Notes: generated by a model not told the origin, from the sequence alone. A stretch of DNA of 64,000 nt from Nepenthes gracilis (GCA_033239525.1 BSYO01000011.1:12489078-12553077); one strand, 5' to 3'; shown: positions 13,298-24,509, counted from the stretch's first letter. A program made the numbers and translations.

Positions 13298-13513
13298 AGA
13301 AATCTGCCAAGCTTAATCAATAATTCTTTCATCATCGATTCATGATATGGTTTTCAAAACATATCAAATTAATAGATTCATAATGTATAAATAAATCATC
13401 ATAAGGCTTTGATCATGTGCAGAATTTACCACCATGTATTCCATCAATCTTTAGAGCGTCCAAATATCAAATACTTCTTTGTTAGTCGTATGCAACAATT
13501 TTTTGAAGCTTAA
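13298..13513 (-). mobile_element. R1-family LTR, copy II, resumed part
   Basis: Continues R1 after the F1 insertion: it matches 46,805-46,995, including ATAATGTATAAATAAATCATC and the segment on TTTAGAGCGTCC. It stops abruptly where a truncated copia LTR begins at about 13,514. Confidence 0.6.
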
Positions 13514-13996
13514 TTTCTCTTTGACTTTCTTTCACCGATGGTGCACTCCCCTCCTTTCCTTCACACAGATTGCTCTCACTCACACTCCAACAGGCAGCCC
13601 ATATATATAGAGGACCGACCCTAGGGGGCAGCCCGCCACCCTAGGAACTAGGGTAGAAGACCACGTCGCCTAACCCTGCAAAGGAAGGCACACGCCCGGC
13701 GTACGTCCGGCATGCAGTGGTGGCAAGCTTAGGATTTGGTACCTCCTGAGTTTTCCAATCAGGGCAGGCCACCTGCCCACCTAACCTGTAGCAGACTTAT
13801 AGAGGAAGTCAACGCCTAGGCTTCAGAGTTCTCGCCCATGTCCTCAGCAACCTCTCGGACATGACGCCTTTAAGAGTCCTCGTCCAATTCTTCCAGCCAC
13901 CCCGAGGATGGATGTTCTCGGCCCTTTCCAAAAATCCGCATCCATCTGCCTCCACATGTCCGTGGACACAAATGCCACAAGAGAGTGACCCCAACA
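13514..13996 (-). repeat. 3' LTR of minus-strand copia, truncated
   Basis: Matches the inner 480 bp of the complete LTR at 15,576-16,372, with the inner edge GACCCCAACA preserved. The outer 320 bp are missing where it joins R1-family sequence. Confidence 0.85.
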
Positions 13997-14010
13997 AACT
14001 TCCCCTCACG
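13997..14010 (-). promoter_or_regulatory. Polypurine tract of minus-strand copia
   Basis: The sense strand reads GAGGGGAAGTT directly before the 3' LTR start TGTTGGGGTC. This is the position and composition expected for the second-strand primer of an LTR retrotransposon. Confidence 0.7.
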
Positions 14011-14254
14011 ACCTTATGGGGAACCTTCACCGTTGTTGGGCAACCGTCATCTCCTGCCTTCCAGCAGCTTCCCCTGAATTTGGACTCCGGCATCAACCTC
14101 TGCAAGCCTGAATGACACCTTCTTCGGCTCCACTGAGTTTGGAATAAACCCACTCCCCTTCAGCTCCTTATCTACGGACTTGTCATTCTCTCTTGCACTC
14201 CACCTTGGCTAACCTCTCCTGCCTCCCAGCCGTCCTCTCCTGTCACCTTGACCA

Positions 14255-15538
14255 ATGCCCCCGTTGGTCACTCTGGCATTTCCTTTAGCAATGCAGGTAT
14301 TCATCAGATACCGCCCTTATGTCCTACTTCCCCTTGCAATCACTGAGGCGCCTTTGGTGAGCTTCCACTGGCCGTCGTCAAACGCCGTCCTGAAGCCTTT
14401 CTCATCAAGTTTACCGGTTGAAATCACATTCAACCTCAGATCTGGGGTATGTCACACGCCCTCCAGCATGAGCGTATTTTTGTTACTTGTCTTCAAGCAA
14501 ACATCCCCAATGCCAACAACCCTAGACGAGCCACCGTTTCCCATCTTCAACACCCCGCAGCCAACGGGCGTATAACTCATGAAGTGGGACTTCCTTAGTG
14601 CCGCATGGTGTGAGGCCCCACTGTCCATCACCCAACTCGTCTCCTGGCATGGCCGGCTCCGTGCTTCCCCTGCGTGGACCACCAGGAGGTCTCCACAAAA
14701 AGCAATGGTCTCCAGATTATTAGCCTGATCCTTTTTCTCCTGACAATCGCCTCTGCCCTCCTCGTCCTACCGTCTTCGCGGACAGTCCCTCTTTATGTGG
14801 CCCTTGTTGCCACAAAATAAACAACTCCTTCCATCAAGCTTGCTCCACCTGTTGCTCCTCTCCATCCTGCCACCTTATCCTCAGTCAGATCTTCCTTGTC
14901 CCCGACTGCTGGTGGCCACAATAAGATTTGGCCGAGAGCCTGAGGCCTCACCGCTTTCTCTCCGCCTTGACTCGTTCATAAGCAGGGAAGCTATAACCTT
15001 GTCCAACTTCAGCGTGTCCTTCCCGAACAAAGAACGCCGTGACGATATGATCGCACGAGGTAAAGCAATGATGCCAAGAATAACCACACGATGCTTTGTC
15101 CTCGTCCTTGATCTTCTCATCAAGGGCCGACATCTGCGTCACCAACCGGTTGAACTCGTCCAAATGCTTCTCGAAGCACTCACCTTCCGACAACCGCAGG
15201 CCATAGAACTACTTCTTCATGTGCAGCCTGGTTGTCAAGGACTTGGACTTGTACCGGCTCTCAAGCTTCTTCCTAACCTCGGCTGGGTCCGACAGACCGA
15301 GGACCTCCTAGAGTGTGTTGTCCGCCAAACACAACTTAATAGTGCTGTTGGCTAGATCCCTCTTTCCCTACCACTCGTCCTCGGACAATTTCTCCGACTT
15401 CTCCTGCTTTTTCTTCAGCACCTTTATCGTCCCTTTCCGGGTCAAAATATTTCTCACCATTTCCTACCAAAGGATGAAATTATTCTGCCTATTGAACTGC
15501 TCCAGACTGAACGACATATTCTTCGTCGAGAACGCCAT
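14255..15538 (-). pseudogene. Copia gag and protease remnant
   Basis: Read on the minus strand from an ATG at 15,538. Gag opens MAFSTKN and soon meets an in-frame stop after FILW. Further stops and shifts interrupt a stretch typical of copia gag, including FEKHLDEFNRLV. A perfect CCHC zinc knuckle (CX2CX4HX4C, CLFCGNKGHIKRDC) lies at 14,782-14,823. The protease follows with its catalytic DSG at 14,617-14,625 in the context WVMDSGASHH. After it comes the conserved stretch LRLNVISTGKLD that leads to the pre-integrase region. The reading frame then loses similarity near 14,255, where the pol deletion begins. The DSG context and the ISTGKLD segment resemble Tnt1-like copia elements; the lineage is not certain. 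Not functional. Confidence 0.8.
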
Positions 15539-15560
15539 CTAACCGACGGTTCACGAACCA

Positions 15561-15573
15561 GTCTCTGATACCA
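15561..15573 (-). promoter_or_regulatory. Primer-binding site (initiator tRNA-Met)
   Basis: The sense strand reads TGGTATCAGAGAC two bases after the LTR end CCCCAACA. The first eleven bases match the complement of the initiator tRNA-Met 3' end, the usual primer of plant copia elements. Confidence 0.85.
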
Positions 15574-15575
15574 CT

Positions 15576-16372
15576 TGTTGGGGGCAAACGGGGCTTCCAG
15601 ATAGAATGCTTGGAAAATACAGTGACCGAGAGGACAAAACACTCGGACAACGGGAAAGCTCTCGGACGGACAGCCAAAAGTAGAGATAAAAATTGAGAGA
15701 AAACACACCAGTTTTAACGTGGAAACCCTTCTATAACCGAAGGAAAAAACCACGGAAGCAAAGTCTACAGCAAATCTACTATGTGAAATGGGTTACAAAC
15801 CTCAAAGATGAAGTATCCGCTACACACCCGAGAAGTCAAAGAGAAAAACTCTCTAGAGCAAACCAAGAAAATACTTTTTTTTCTTTTCACTCTCTATTTT
15901 TTTCTTTGACTTTCTCTCACCGGTGGTGCACTCCCCTCCTTTCCTTCACACAGATTGCTCTCACTCTCACTCCAGCAAGCAGCCCATATATATAGAGGAC
16001 TGACCCTAGGGGGGCAGCCAGCCACCCTAGGAACTAGGGTAGAAGACCACACCGCCTAACCCTGCAAAGGCAAGCGCGCGCCTGGCGTACAGTGGTGGCA
16101 GACTTAGGATTTGGTGCCTCCAGAGTTTTTCAATCAGGGCAGTCTACCTGCTTACCTAACTTGTAGCAGACCTATAGTAGAAGTCAATGCCTAGGCTTCA
16201 GAGTCCTTGTCCATGTCCTCAACAACTTCTCGGACATGTCGCCTCTGAAGAGTCCTCGTCCAATTCTTCCAGCCACCCCGAGGATGGATATTCTCGGCCC
16301 TTTCCAAAAATCCGCATCCATTTGCCTCCATATATCTGTGGACACAAATGCCACAAGAGAGTGACCCCAACA
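15576..16372 (-). repeat. 5' LTR of minus-strand copia, complete (797 bp)
   Basis: Bounded by TGTTGGGG and CCCCAACA, an 8-bp inverted terminal match with TG and CA edges. A TATA-like run TATATATA near 15,986 lies in the sense promoter position. No target duplication can be checked because the other LTR is truncated. Confidence 0.85.
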
Positions 16373-17176
16373 CTCTCAAATCTTCATATTCGAATGAGAA
16401 GCAAGCTTTTTTCTATTCAAAGTCACCGCCGCTGCAGTCGGTGATGGGCCCCCCCGAATCTAACGTACATGCAGCTCCAAACCCCCCAATCTCAAATCCC
16501 TTGGAAACCGTGAGTTTGAACTAGTTTGTGCCCTTGGAAGCCGACGGCGCCAGCCCTGAGTGCGTTTTCTCTTTCTCTACCTCTTTTCTATTTCTCTACC
16601 CAAAAACAAAAATAAAAACCTATAACTTTTCCAACAGAGTTCTGGATCCCACCCTCTTCAACGAGATCGAAGTTTCAAAACCCATTTCTGCTATTTAATT
16701 TTCAGCGCCAAAAGTGGAGACGAAGCTTCTATTTTTTTATTTAAATGTTGTTTGACTTGGAACGAATTTAATCATTACTTTTATTTTCAATTTATTTTTT
16801 GATTGGATTCGCAGGCTTTGACTTTTTGTAATTGTGAAGTTGTTTAGAAACTTTGATTTCCATTCCATTCGTCTCATATATATATATATAACCATCGAAG
16901 ATGGAATTGTTGACGTGATTGGTATTAGAGTTTCATCTTCTTCCTTCTTCAACGTCAGGTTTGTTTTCCAAGTCTAATTTCCCTCTTCTTTTATTAATTT
17001 CACATTTAATTTCTGTTTGTCCTCGAAAACAGTGGATATAAATAAATAATTAGTTAATTATTGGACGACTTGATTTTGCCTTGAACTAAATGAGACCTCA
17101 AGATTTTCACTAATTTTGCCTAAACAGTGTCGTTGCGCCGACTAAACAGCTTGATTGTTTTCGCCTTAATAGCTGA
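16373..17176. other. Unassigned sequence with a PBS-like motif
   Basis: No gene found. TGGTATTAGAG at 16,920-16,930 is one base from the initiator tRNA-Met PBS core and follows a (TA)n run, so this may be the junction of an LTR and internal region of an unidentified element. The right end, GCTGA at 17,172-17,176, is the left target duplication of the next LTR. This stretch is therefore the left flank of the sequence that resumes at 24,496. Confidence 0.4.
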
Positions 17177-17771
17177 TGGAACGACCTGAACTCGGATCCC
17201 CGAATTCGACCCGAATCATCACGGTGTAAATCTTAAATCATTTAAAATTATCAATTATACGTCATCAATAAACTCAACATCATTAAATACGTCATCAAGA
17301 AACCTCATGAATGCACCATTAATTAAATATTCATAAATATAATAATAAATAATTTCAACAAATGATGTCAATGTCCAAAATATCAATCCCCATAAAAATC
17401 CAATAAAAGTCAAACCGTAACTGAAGTAACAAAAATCTTAACTTTCTATCCTGAAAGCCTCGATCCCCGAGATCATCTTTACCTGGAGTCTACACAGCGA
17501 TCTCTTCTATCCTGATGTCAACCTACCTACTCGGGAGCCAATAAAATATAAGAGTAAGTCGAATGTCCAGCAAGTAAAAATAAATAATAATAGGAGAGTA
17601 CAATAAAATATCTCAAACGATAACATAATGAATAAAATTAATAATAACAAGTGATGTAACAACCACTATCCGAGATTCAACAAGTCGAGTCTACAATTCC
17701 GAAGCCATATGAACAACTGAATATCAAGAGAGCAATAGGGATTCCATCGAATCCGATCATCAGCTCAATAC

Positions 17772-18600
17772 GAGGTCACAACAGTATGAATGACAGAAGT
17801 CTCCATAGACCTTATTCTACCACAGTGAACCAAAGGCCGCGTATTTATGCCCCCGACGGTTGGGTAATGCAACGAAGTTATCCATGGTATCCAACTATCC
17901 CTACAGTCCTCCCAGAGGCTGTACCCGTAACATATCGATACCACCTCCGATACCCCTCGCCAATGATGTCCCAGATATCATCCTCTATGATGGTCAGCAG
18001 GTTATAAGCATCCCTCTCGACTCACTGTACGATACAATAAGAATCTAATTATCAACTTAATTTAAGGTCACCACTGTACGAGATAATAAGAATCTCCTTG
18101 GACCTTATTCTACAATAGTAAACCAAAGGCCGTGTATTTACGCCCCCAACGGCTGGGTAATGCAATGAGATTATCTATGGTATCCAACTACCCCTACAGT
18201 CCTCCTAGAGGCTGTACCCGTATCATATCGATACTACCTCCGATACCCTCACCAATGATATCCCAGATATCATCCTCTATGATGGTCACCAGGTTATAAG
18301 CATCCCTCTCGACTCACTGTACGATACAATAAGAATCTAATTGTCAGCTTAATTTGAGGTCACCACTATACGAGATAATAAGAATCTCCTTGGACCTTAT
18401 TCTACCATAGTGAACCAAAGGCCACGTATTTACGCCCCCAACGGCTGGGTAATGCAACGAGGTTATCCGTGGTATCCAACTACCCCTACAGTCCTCTTAG
18501 AGGCTGTACCCGTAGCATGTCGATACCACCTCCGATACTCCTCGTCAATGATATCCCAGATATCATTCTTTACGATGGTTATTAGGTTATAAGCATCCCT
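17772..18600. repeat. 292-bp tandem repeat, about 2.8 units
   Basis: Units start with (G/A)AGGTCAC at 17,772, 18,064 and 18,356, giving two periods of exactly 292 bp. The third unit stops after GTTATAAGCATCCCTC. All share the GGCTGGGTAATGCAA-like segment and TATCATCCTCTATGATGG. Units differ at scattered positions. No protein is implied by the short frames inside. Confidence 0.92.
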
Positions 18601-18944
18601 CATCAATAACAACGACCTCAATCTTTTGAAATGGAATCGGTATTGGAAGAAGTATGGACTACTCTACGGTCCCACAGACTCTCATACGCCTGGTTACCGT
18701 AGAGTTTTTGTACACTCTCCTTTACGTATCCATAGAGTGCCAATAAGATATAAGCACGTCACCAAGGTTAACACGAAGAATAATTTTAACGGATTTCATC
18801 AATGAGATACAGAAAAAATCGCGTAACCGACTATTTGTATTTCCAGCACACCAATACACGTATAATTTCACATAACATAATTTACCACCAATCGATATAC
18901 ATAATTTCATATAAATCAATTTTATGTCAATATCACAGTGCCAT

Positions 18945-19055
18945 CCCACACACACACACACACACTCCTGTACGCACACACAGCGGCACACGCCGCTTGC
19001 CCTCACACATGCACGCAGCGCACAATCTACTAGCCACACCCACACACACACACAC
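18945..19055. repeat. CA-rich microsatellites
   Basis: (CA)n runs at about 18,948-18,965 and 19,039-19,054 in an ACAC-rich context inside the LTR. Short frames here, on both strands, are repeat artefacts. Confidence 0.8.
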
Positions 19056-20019
19056 CAGCTGCGGTGCACGGCAATAGCACCACCTCCTCACTTCCCGTTC
19101 ACCACCAGCGACGGCAACAGCGCCACCTCCTCACCGCCTTCTCACAACCCAGCGCACTACACCCACTCCCAACCTCGCATACTCACACCGTGATGCACCC
19201 ACATGACACAAAATAGCAGGACCAACCGAGGCCCTACTTTCTCCAATTCCTCACTTTACCACAAGATCAGGGATGATTGGCACAAAATCATTTAAGGCAA
19301 GCAAATAGATTAATTAACATCAAGGGATGAAAAGAGAAGATTTACTAGCAACACGAAGCATTGAAGCTCTCTCACTACCACGGGTTATTGAACCTGGCTG
19401 AAGAACAAGAAACAGAGCACGATACTTTGTTTCCACGGTGATGCCAAAATCCCCAAAATTAGGGTACAACATGCTAGATTGATCATTCATAACCCTATTA
19501 AACAATATATGCAAACCCAATTCATCCTTAATCCCAACAGTCGGACGATTCCTCACAGAGCCGTTGCTCTACATTCGGGTTCCCCAAATCTGGAACCCTA
19601 CATTTCACCGTTTTTCTGCCAATCAAAGCATGAATTCATAGATTTAACATTAACAATAATGAATGAAGAGTTTATTTTATGAGGTAGGAGGTTTACTTGC
19701 AGAAATTTGGATTGTTACTTGCTAAAATGAAGGAATACTTGCCTGAACTGTAATACGGTTAGGGTTTAGTGACAGCGGTAGTGGTGGCGACGGCGGCCAA
19801 AACCTACGACGACGGTGTTGATTACAGTGGCGGTGGCGACTTCGAAATTCACAGCAACACTCCCTCCGGCTGCTTCGGCTCAGGCGTAGCTTTCCTCCTC
19901 CATTCCCCCCAATGCCTAGCCTTGAAACCCTAAAATAGTTAAGGGTAACTCATGCTAGAATTTTTCAGTTTCCATATCCAACGTCCTACCTTCCTCCCCC
20001 TTTGCCGCGCCGCTCCTCT

Positions 20020-20250
20020 TTGTCCTTCTTCTCTTTCTTCTTTCCTCTCTTTCCCTTTTCTTTTCTTCTCCTCCTTCCCTTTTCCTCTCTTCCTTTCCTT
20101 TCTCCTCCTATTCTTTTTCTTTTCTTCCTTTCTTTTTCTTTTTCTTCTTTCCATTCTTTTTCTTTCTCCCTGTCTTTCCTTTCTTCTTCTTTTTTTCTTT
20201 ATTTACCCCTTTTATTTCCTATTATTATTATTATTACTACTGTTGTTGTT
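20020..20250. repeat. Long pyrimidine tract with (ATT)n
   Basis: About 190 bp of almost pure T/C on the + strand, then ATT/ACT/GTT triplets to about 20,265. It produces leucine, phenylalanine and serine frames that are composition artefacts. Confidence 0.85.
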
Positions 20251-20518
20251 ATTATTATTATTATATTTCTCTAATATATTTATTTATCTCTCTTTAAAAA
20301 TATTCATCATTTAGTTAATTTTCTAACTACCTTTGTAATATTTCGGATCTCATTTGGATTATTTTAATATTAATTATAATTTTTGGATATTTCAGACTTG
20401 GTAAAAATAATTTAAAATATCGTAAAATTTTCGGGAATGATCGGAGGTGCGGAGTGGGGCCCGGAGTGTGCCGTAATATTGTCCGGAGGCCGAGTTGGGT
20501 TTAAAAATAAAAGAAAGT

Positions 20519-20523
<5 letters not shown>

Positions 20524-20587
<64 letters not shown>
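20524..20587. repeat. (AAT)n microsatellite
   Basis: About 21 uninterrupted AAT/ATA triplets within the F1 LTR. Its polyisoleucine frames on both strands are artefacts. Confidence 0.97.
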
Positions 20588-20661
20588 GTAAAAGAAAGAA
20601 AAAGAAAAGGGGAGAAAAGGTGTCGGGGAGAGAGAGGGGAAAAAGGGGATTAGGGTTGCGC

Positions 20662-22540
20662 GAGGAAGAAGAAGAGAAGGGAGGAGGAAGCGGCGGCGGC
20701 GACGGAGGAGATCTGTGGGGAATCGGCGGCATGCGGTGGTTGTGGGGAGGTTACGATTGTCGTGGGTGAGGCCGCGATGGTGGTGGATTGAGGTGGCGGC
20801 GATGGGTGAGGAGATCGGTGTCGGGAGAGTTGACGGCGGCCGTTCGAGGTGGTAGCGGCAAAATCGATGGTCTCAGTGGTGAGCGGAGGCTGCGCGCGCG
20901 ACGGCGGTGGTGTGGGTCGAGGCGATTGTGGGTGCGGTGCGGGTTGGACGCAGGACGGCGGCAAAGAAAGTCACGAGGAGAGAGACGGCCCGCTTAACGG
21001 CGTCGGCAGTGTCGGGGTGAGGCAGAGGAGAGGCGGCGAAGGCCACGTGAGGTGGTGTCGTGGTCGGCGCGCGGCACGGAGCGGCCCGGCCCGGCTATGA
21101 GGCGCGCGCGGTGGAGAGAGGAAGGGCGCACGGAGGAAGAAGAAGAGAAGGGAGGAGGAAGCGGCGGGCGACGGAGGAGACGTGGGGAATCGGCGGCATG
21201 CGGTGGTTGTGGGGAGGTTACGATTGTCGTGGGTGAGGCCGCGATGGTGGTGGATTGAGGCGGCGGCGATGGGTGAGGAGATCGGTGTCGGGAGAGTTGA
21301 CGGCGGCCGTTCGAGGTGGTAGCGGCAAAATCGATGGTCTCAGTGGTGAGCGGAGGCTGCGGCGCAGACGACGGTGGTGTGGGCTGAGGCGATTGTGGGT
21401 GCGGTGCGGGTTGGACGAGGACGGCGACAGCAAAGTCACGCAAGGAGAGAGACGGCCGTTTAACGGCGTCGACGGTGGCTGGGTGAGGCAGAGGAGGCCG
21501 GCGAAGGCCACGTGAGGTGGTGCTGTGGTCGAGCGGCGGCAGCGGAGCGGCCGGCAGCGGCTAGCAGAGGCGCGCGCGGTGGAGAGAGGAAGGGCGCACG
21601 GAGGAAGAAGAAGAGAAGGGAGGAGGAAGCGGCGGCGGCGACGGAGGAGATCTGTGGGGAATCGGCGGCATGCGGTGGTTGTGGGGAGGTTACGATTGTC
21701 GTGGGTGAGGCCGCGATGGTGGTGGATTGAGGCGGCGGCGATGGGTGAGGAGATCGGTGTCGGGAGAGTTGGGCGGCCGTTCGAGGTGGTAGCGGCAAAA
21801 TCGATGGTCTCGGTGGTGAGCGGAGGCTGCGGCGCGGGCGGCGGTGGTGTGGCTGAGGCGATTGTGGGTGCGGTGCGGGTTGGACGAGGACGGCGGCAAA
21901 GAAAGTCACGCAAGGAGAAGACGCCGTTTAAGCTGCGTCGACGGTGGGCGGGGTGAGCGCAGAGGAGGCCGGGCGAGGCCACGTGAGGTGGTGGCCGTGG
22001 TCGAGCGGCGGTAACGGAGCGGCCGGCAGCCGTTAGCGAGGCGCTGCGCGGTGGAGAGAGGAAGGCGCACGGAGGAAGAAGAAGAGAAGGGAGGAGGAAG
22101 CGGCGGCGGCGACGAGGAGATCTGTGGGGAATCGGCATGCGGTGGTTGTGGGGAGGTTACGATTGTCGTGGGGTGAGGCCGCGATGGTGGTGGATTGAGG
22201 CGCGGCGATGGGTGAGGAGATCGGTGTCGGGGGAGAGTTGGGGGCGGCCGTTCGAGGTGGTAGCGGCAAAATCGATGGTCTCGGTGGTGGCGGAGAGGCT
22301 GCGCGCGTGACAGCGGTGGTGTGGGCTGAGGCGATGTGGGTGCGGTGCGGGTTGGACGAGGACGGCGGCGGCAAAATCACGCAAGGAGAGAGGCGGCGTT
22401 TAACGGCGTCGACGGTGGGTGGGTGAGGCAGAGGAGGCCGGCGAAGGCCACGTGAGGTGGTGCGTAGTCGGCGGCGCGGAGAGCGGCGGCCAGCAGAGGG
22501 CGCGCAGTGGAGAGAGAGGAAGGGCGCACGGAGGAGAGAG
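20662..22540. repeat. GC-rich tandem array, four units of about 470 bp
   Basis: The landmark GAGGAAGAAGAAGAGAAGG starts at 20,662, 21,133 and 22,072, and the same unit start lies at 21,601, giving periods of 471, 468 and 471 bp. Each unit then carries a GGCGGCGG stretch, CATGCGGTGGTTGTGG, ATCGATGGTCTC and CCACGTGAGGTGGT. GC content is far above the surrounding sequence. The array sits in the F1 LTR leader-like region and ends just before the TAAGGCAAGTATCC segment near 22,620. Long proline, serine and arginine frames, up to about 300 codons on the minus strand, arise from the composition and are repeated with each unit. I do not call them genes. Confidence 0.93.
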
Positions 22541-24509
22541 AGAGGCGCGGTGGCGGTGGAGAGAGAAATGCCGGTCGAGTGCTGCCGGGACATCCTTTTT
22601 GGATCTGCGGAGTATAATGTTAAGGCAAGTATCCTCTAGCCCTATTCTTGGTCTGATTTAATTTCTGATGCATTTTGATTACTATGAGAGATTTTACTAA
22701 CATGCATGTATTTTTAAATACCCTCAATTTATTAATTGTATACATGCATGTATATTTTATCGGTTGTGCGGTGGTTTTGTACTAGTATTTATGATTTGGA
22801 GGAATTTTGGACATCCGGACGATACATATATGTATGTTTGTGTATCCGTATATTGTGGAACCATGAACCGGGCCTTGCACTAACCATGCATCTTTACAGG
22901 GGTGGGATCACTCACGGGACCATGGTGGTCCGAGACCCTAGGGGTCAATTTGTGATCCGAGGCATTGGCTATTTGTGGCGCCCGCTCCCGACGGGAGGCA
23001 TCTGACGGGGACGTATATGATTGGCTACTTCGCCGTAAGGAAGATATTTGTAAATGACACCTTTTTGTGTATTTAATTGAGAACCATCGTAAGGAATTGA
23101 TAGAATACTAATATATTCGGACGTCCTAATATATAACAAAAACTTGAGGTTGCACCCAAAGCCGCGGTGGTAAAAAATAGTGAGCAAGTTCTGTAATCAT
23201 GGGAGAGAGTACATTGATGGCCTTGAGCCACGCGGCCCATTTGAAGCACTCGGCCTTGGTTACTCTTGGGACGAGGTAACACTTCCTCAAGTTGGTATCA
23301 TTGATCTTTGGTTCTCCGATTTCGTGTATGCTTTGTATTTCGCACGTATTTGGGTGTCTTGTGATTTGAGATACGTAGTTTGGCCCATGGGTGGGCGATA
23401 GGAATGTCTCGTACATCTTTGATGTGATAAACCCGAACGTGTTTTGATTTATGTTTTAGTTCTGGCGGTTTTCTCTTGATTTTTGCATTATGAGTTTTAG
23501 ATCCGGATGACGGTATGTGTCCCCACGTGGATGTGGTGACGGTTGTGACGTATGTGACCTCGGATCATATGATATGATATCGTCTACGAGATTTTACCGG
23601 ATCGTGATTTGTATGATTTTGTCCCGGAGAGACGAGTTAATGCGGACGACGATTTAGTACGAGACATCTCCTCGGTTTTCAGGGATTTCACGGACATGGT
23701 GTTTTGTTTTACGTGATTGCTATGCGATATCCCCGCTAACCCGATTTATGTACGTTTTTATACGATTCTTGATACTTTGGTCGAGCTACAGGCTCACGTT
23801 TTCATGTTTTATCCCTTGGACTACGGCATGGATACGCTTGCAGGAGCTCGGACGTGATCGGGCTCAGATATTCCTTTTGGCGAGTGGAGATGTTATATTT
23901 GGTATATTTCTAGTCTCAAGGATATGTTATGGTTATTATTTATGGCCGGATGGTGGCCTTGATCATTGTATGCAAAATATTGGAGTTATTGCATTATGTC
24001 GATGAGTTGTTGTAAATTTGGATACCTCCCTTGCGATCATGGTTAGTAGGTCGTGTATTATGTTTGTCTGGATTCTTTTTCGATGAGATCTTGTGCGGGT
24101 TTTATTTATATTGGGTCCTGCATGTGTATAATTGTCACACCCGGGTTGGATTATTATGGTTAATGAAAATATTATTATTGATTTTATTTTTGACCTGCGA
24201 ATATTGTGTTCCTGGGTCGTGACAACCTCTATTTAAAACTTTGACTTAAATTTATAATATTTTATTTATTCATTTATTTATATATATATATTTTTTCATC
24301 AACGAATCTTAATAAATTATAAATATTTATTTAATTAATTTACTATTTAATCTAATGTTTAGTTAACAGTTCAAATATTTCAGCCTGATCCATTAATTCA
24401 TCTAATTTATTAGGCTCAAAGATCGGTCTAATTATAAAATTTTAAATCTAAAAGTAATTAAAAATAATTATTAAAAAAATATTTGAAATATTACAGCTGA
24501 TCTTGCGCA

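Larger units (their letters stand above)
13514..16372 (-). mobile_element. Deleted Ty1/copia retrotransposon, minus strand
   Basis: Two related LTRs flank an internal region of about 1.58 kb. The left LTR (the 3' LTR in sense orientation) is 13,514-13,996 and lacks about 320 bp at its outer edge. The right LTR is complete at 15,576-16,372. The PBS lies at 15,561-15,573 and the polypurine tract at about 13,997-14,010. The internal region keeps gag, a CCHC zinc knuckle and protease but has lost integrase, reverse transcriptase and RNase H, against the 4-5 kb internal region usual for the superfamily. It could have moved only with enzymes supplied by another element. The truncated left LTR abuts R1 sequence that does not resume on the right, so the original insertion site is not preserved. 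Confidence 0.85.
20334..24224 (+). mobile_element. F1-family solo LTR, complete (3,891 bp)
   Basis: Begins TGTAATATTTCGG and ends GGGTCGTGACA, the sense end often seen in plant Ty3/gypsy LTRs. The flanks are ACCTT at 20,329-20,333 and ACCTC at 24,225-24,229, a 5-bp target duplication with one mismatch. Sequence of the outer LTR continues on both sides. Inverted copies of the same family lie at 1,935-3,611 and 10,856-13,297. This copy is longer mainly because of a GC-rich array of four units of about 470 bp. No internal region is present, so it is a solo LTR. Confidence 0.8.
17177..24495 (-). mobile_element. Solo LTR of about 3.4 kb containing a nested F1 solo LTR
   Basis: Begins TGGAACGACC and ends AATATTACA (TG...CA). 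It is flanked by GCTGA at 17,172-17,176 and GCTGA at 24,496-24,500, a perfect 5-bp target duplication. The span is 7,319 bp; removing the F1 LTR at 20,334-24,224 and its duplicated base set leaves about 3.42 kb. There is a single LTR and no internal region, so it is a solo LTR from LTR-LTR recombination. The reverse complement ends in GGTCGTTCCA, like the sense ends of many plant gypsy LTRs, so minus sense is inferred. It contains a 292-bp tandem array and CA-rich and pyrimidine-rich tracts. Confidence 0.8.

Noticed and set aside
19939..20314. Leucine/phenylalanine-rich and arginine/lysine-rich frames
   Set aside because: Products of a pyrimidine tract and ATT triplets.
20437..22661. Long proline/serine/arginine-rich open frames on both strands, up to about 300 codons
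   Set aside because: They follow the 470-bp GC-rich repeat and lie in an LTR. They exist on opposite strands at once and match no family that I know.
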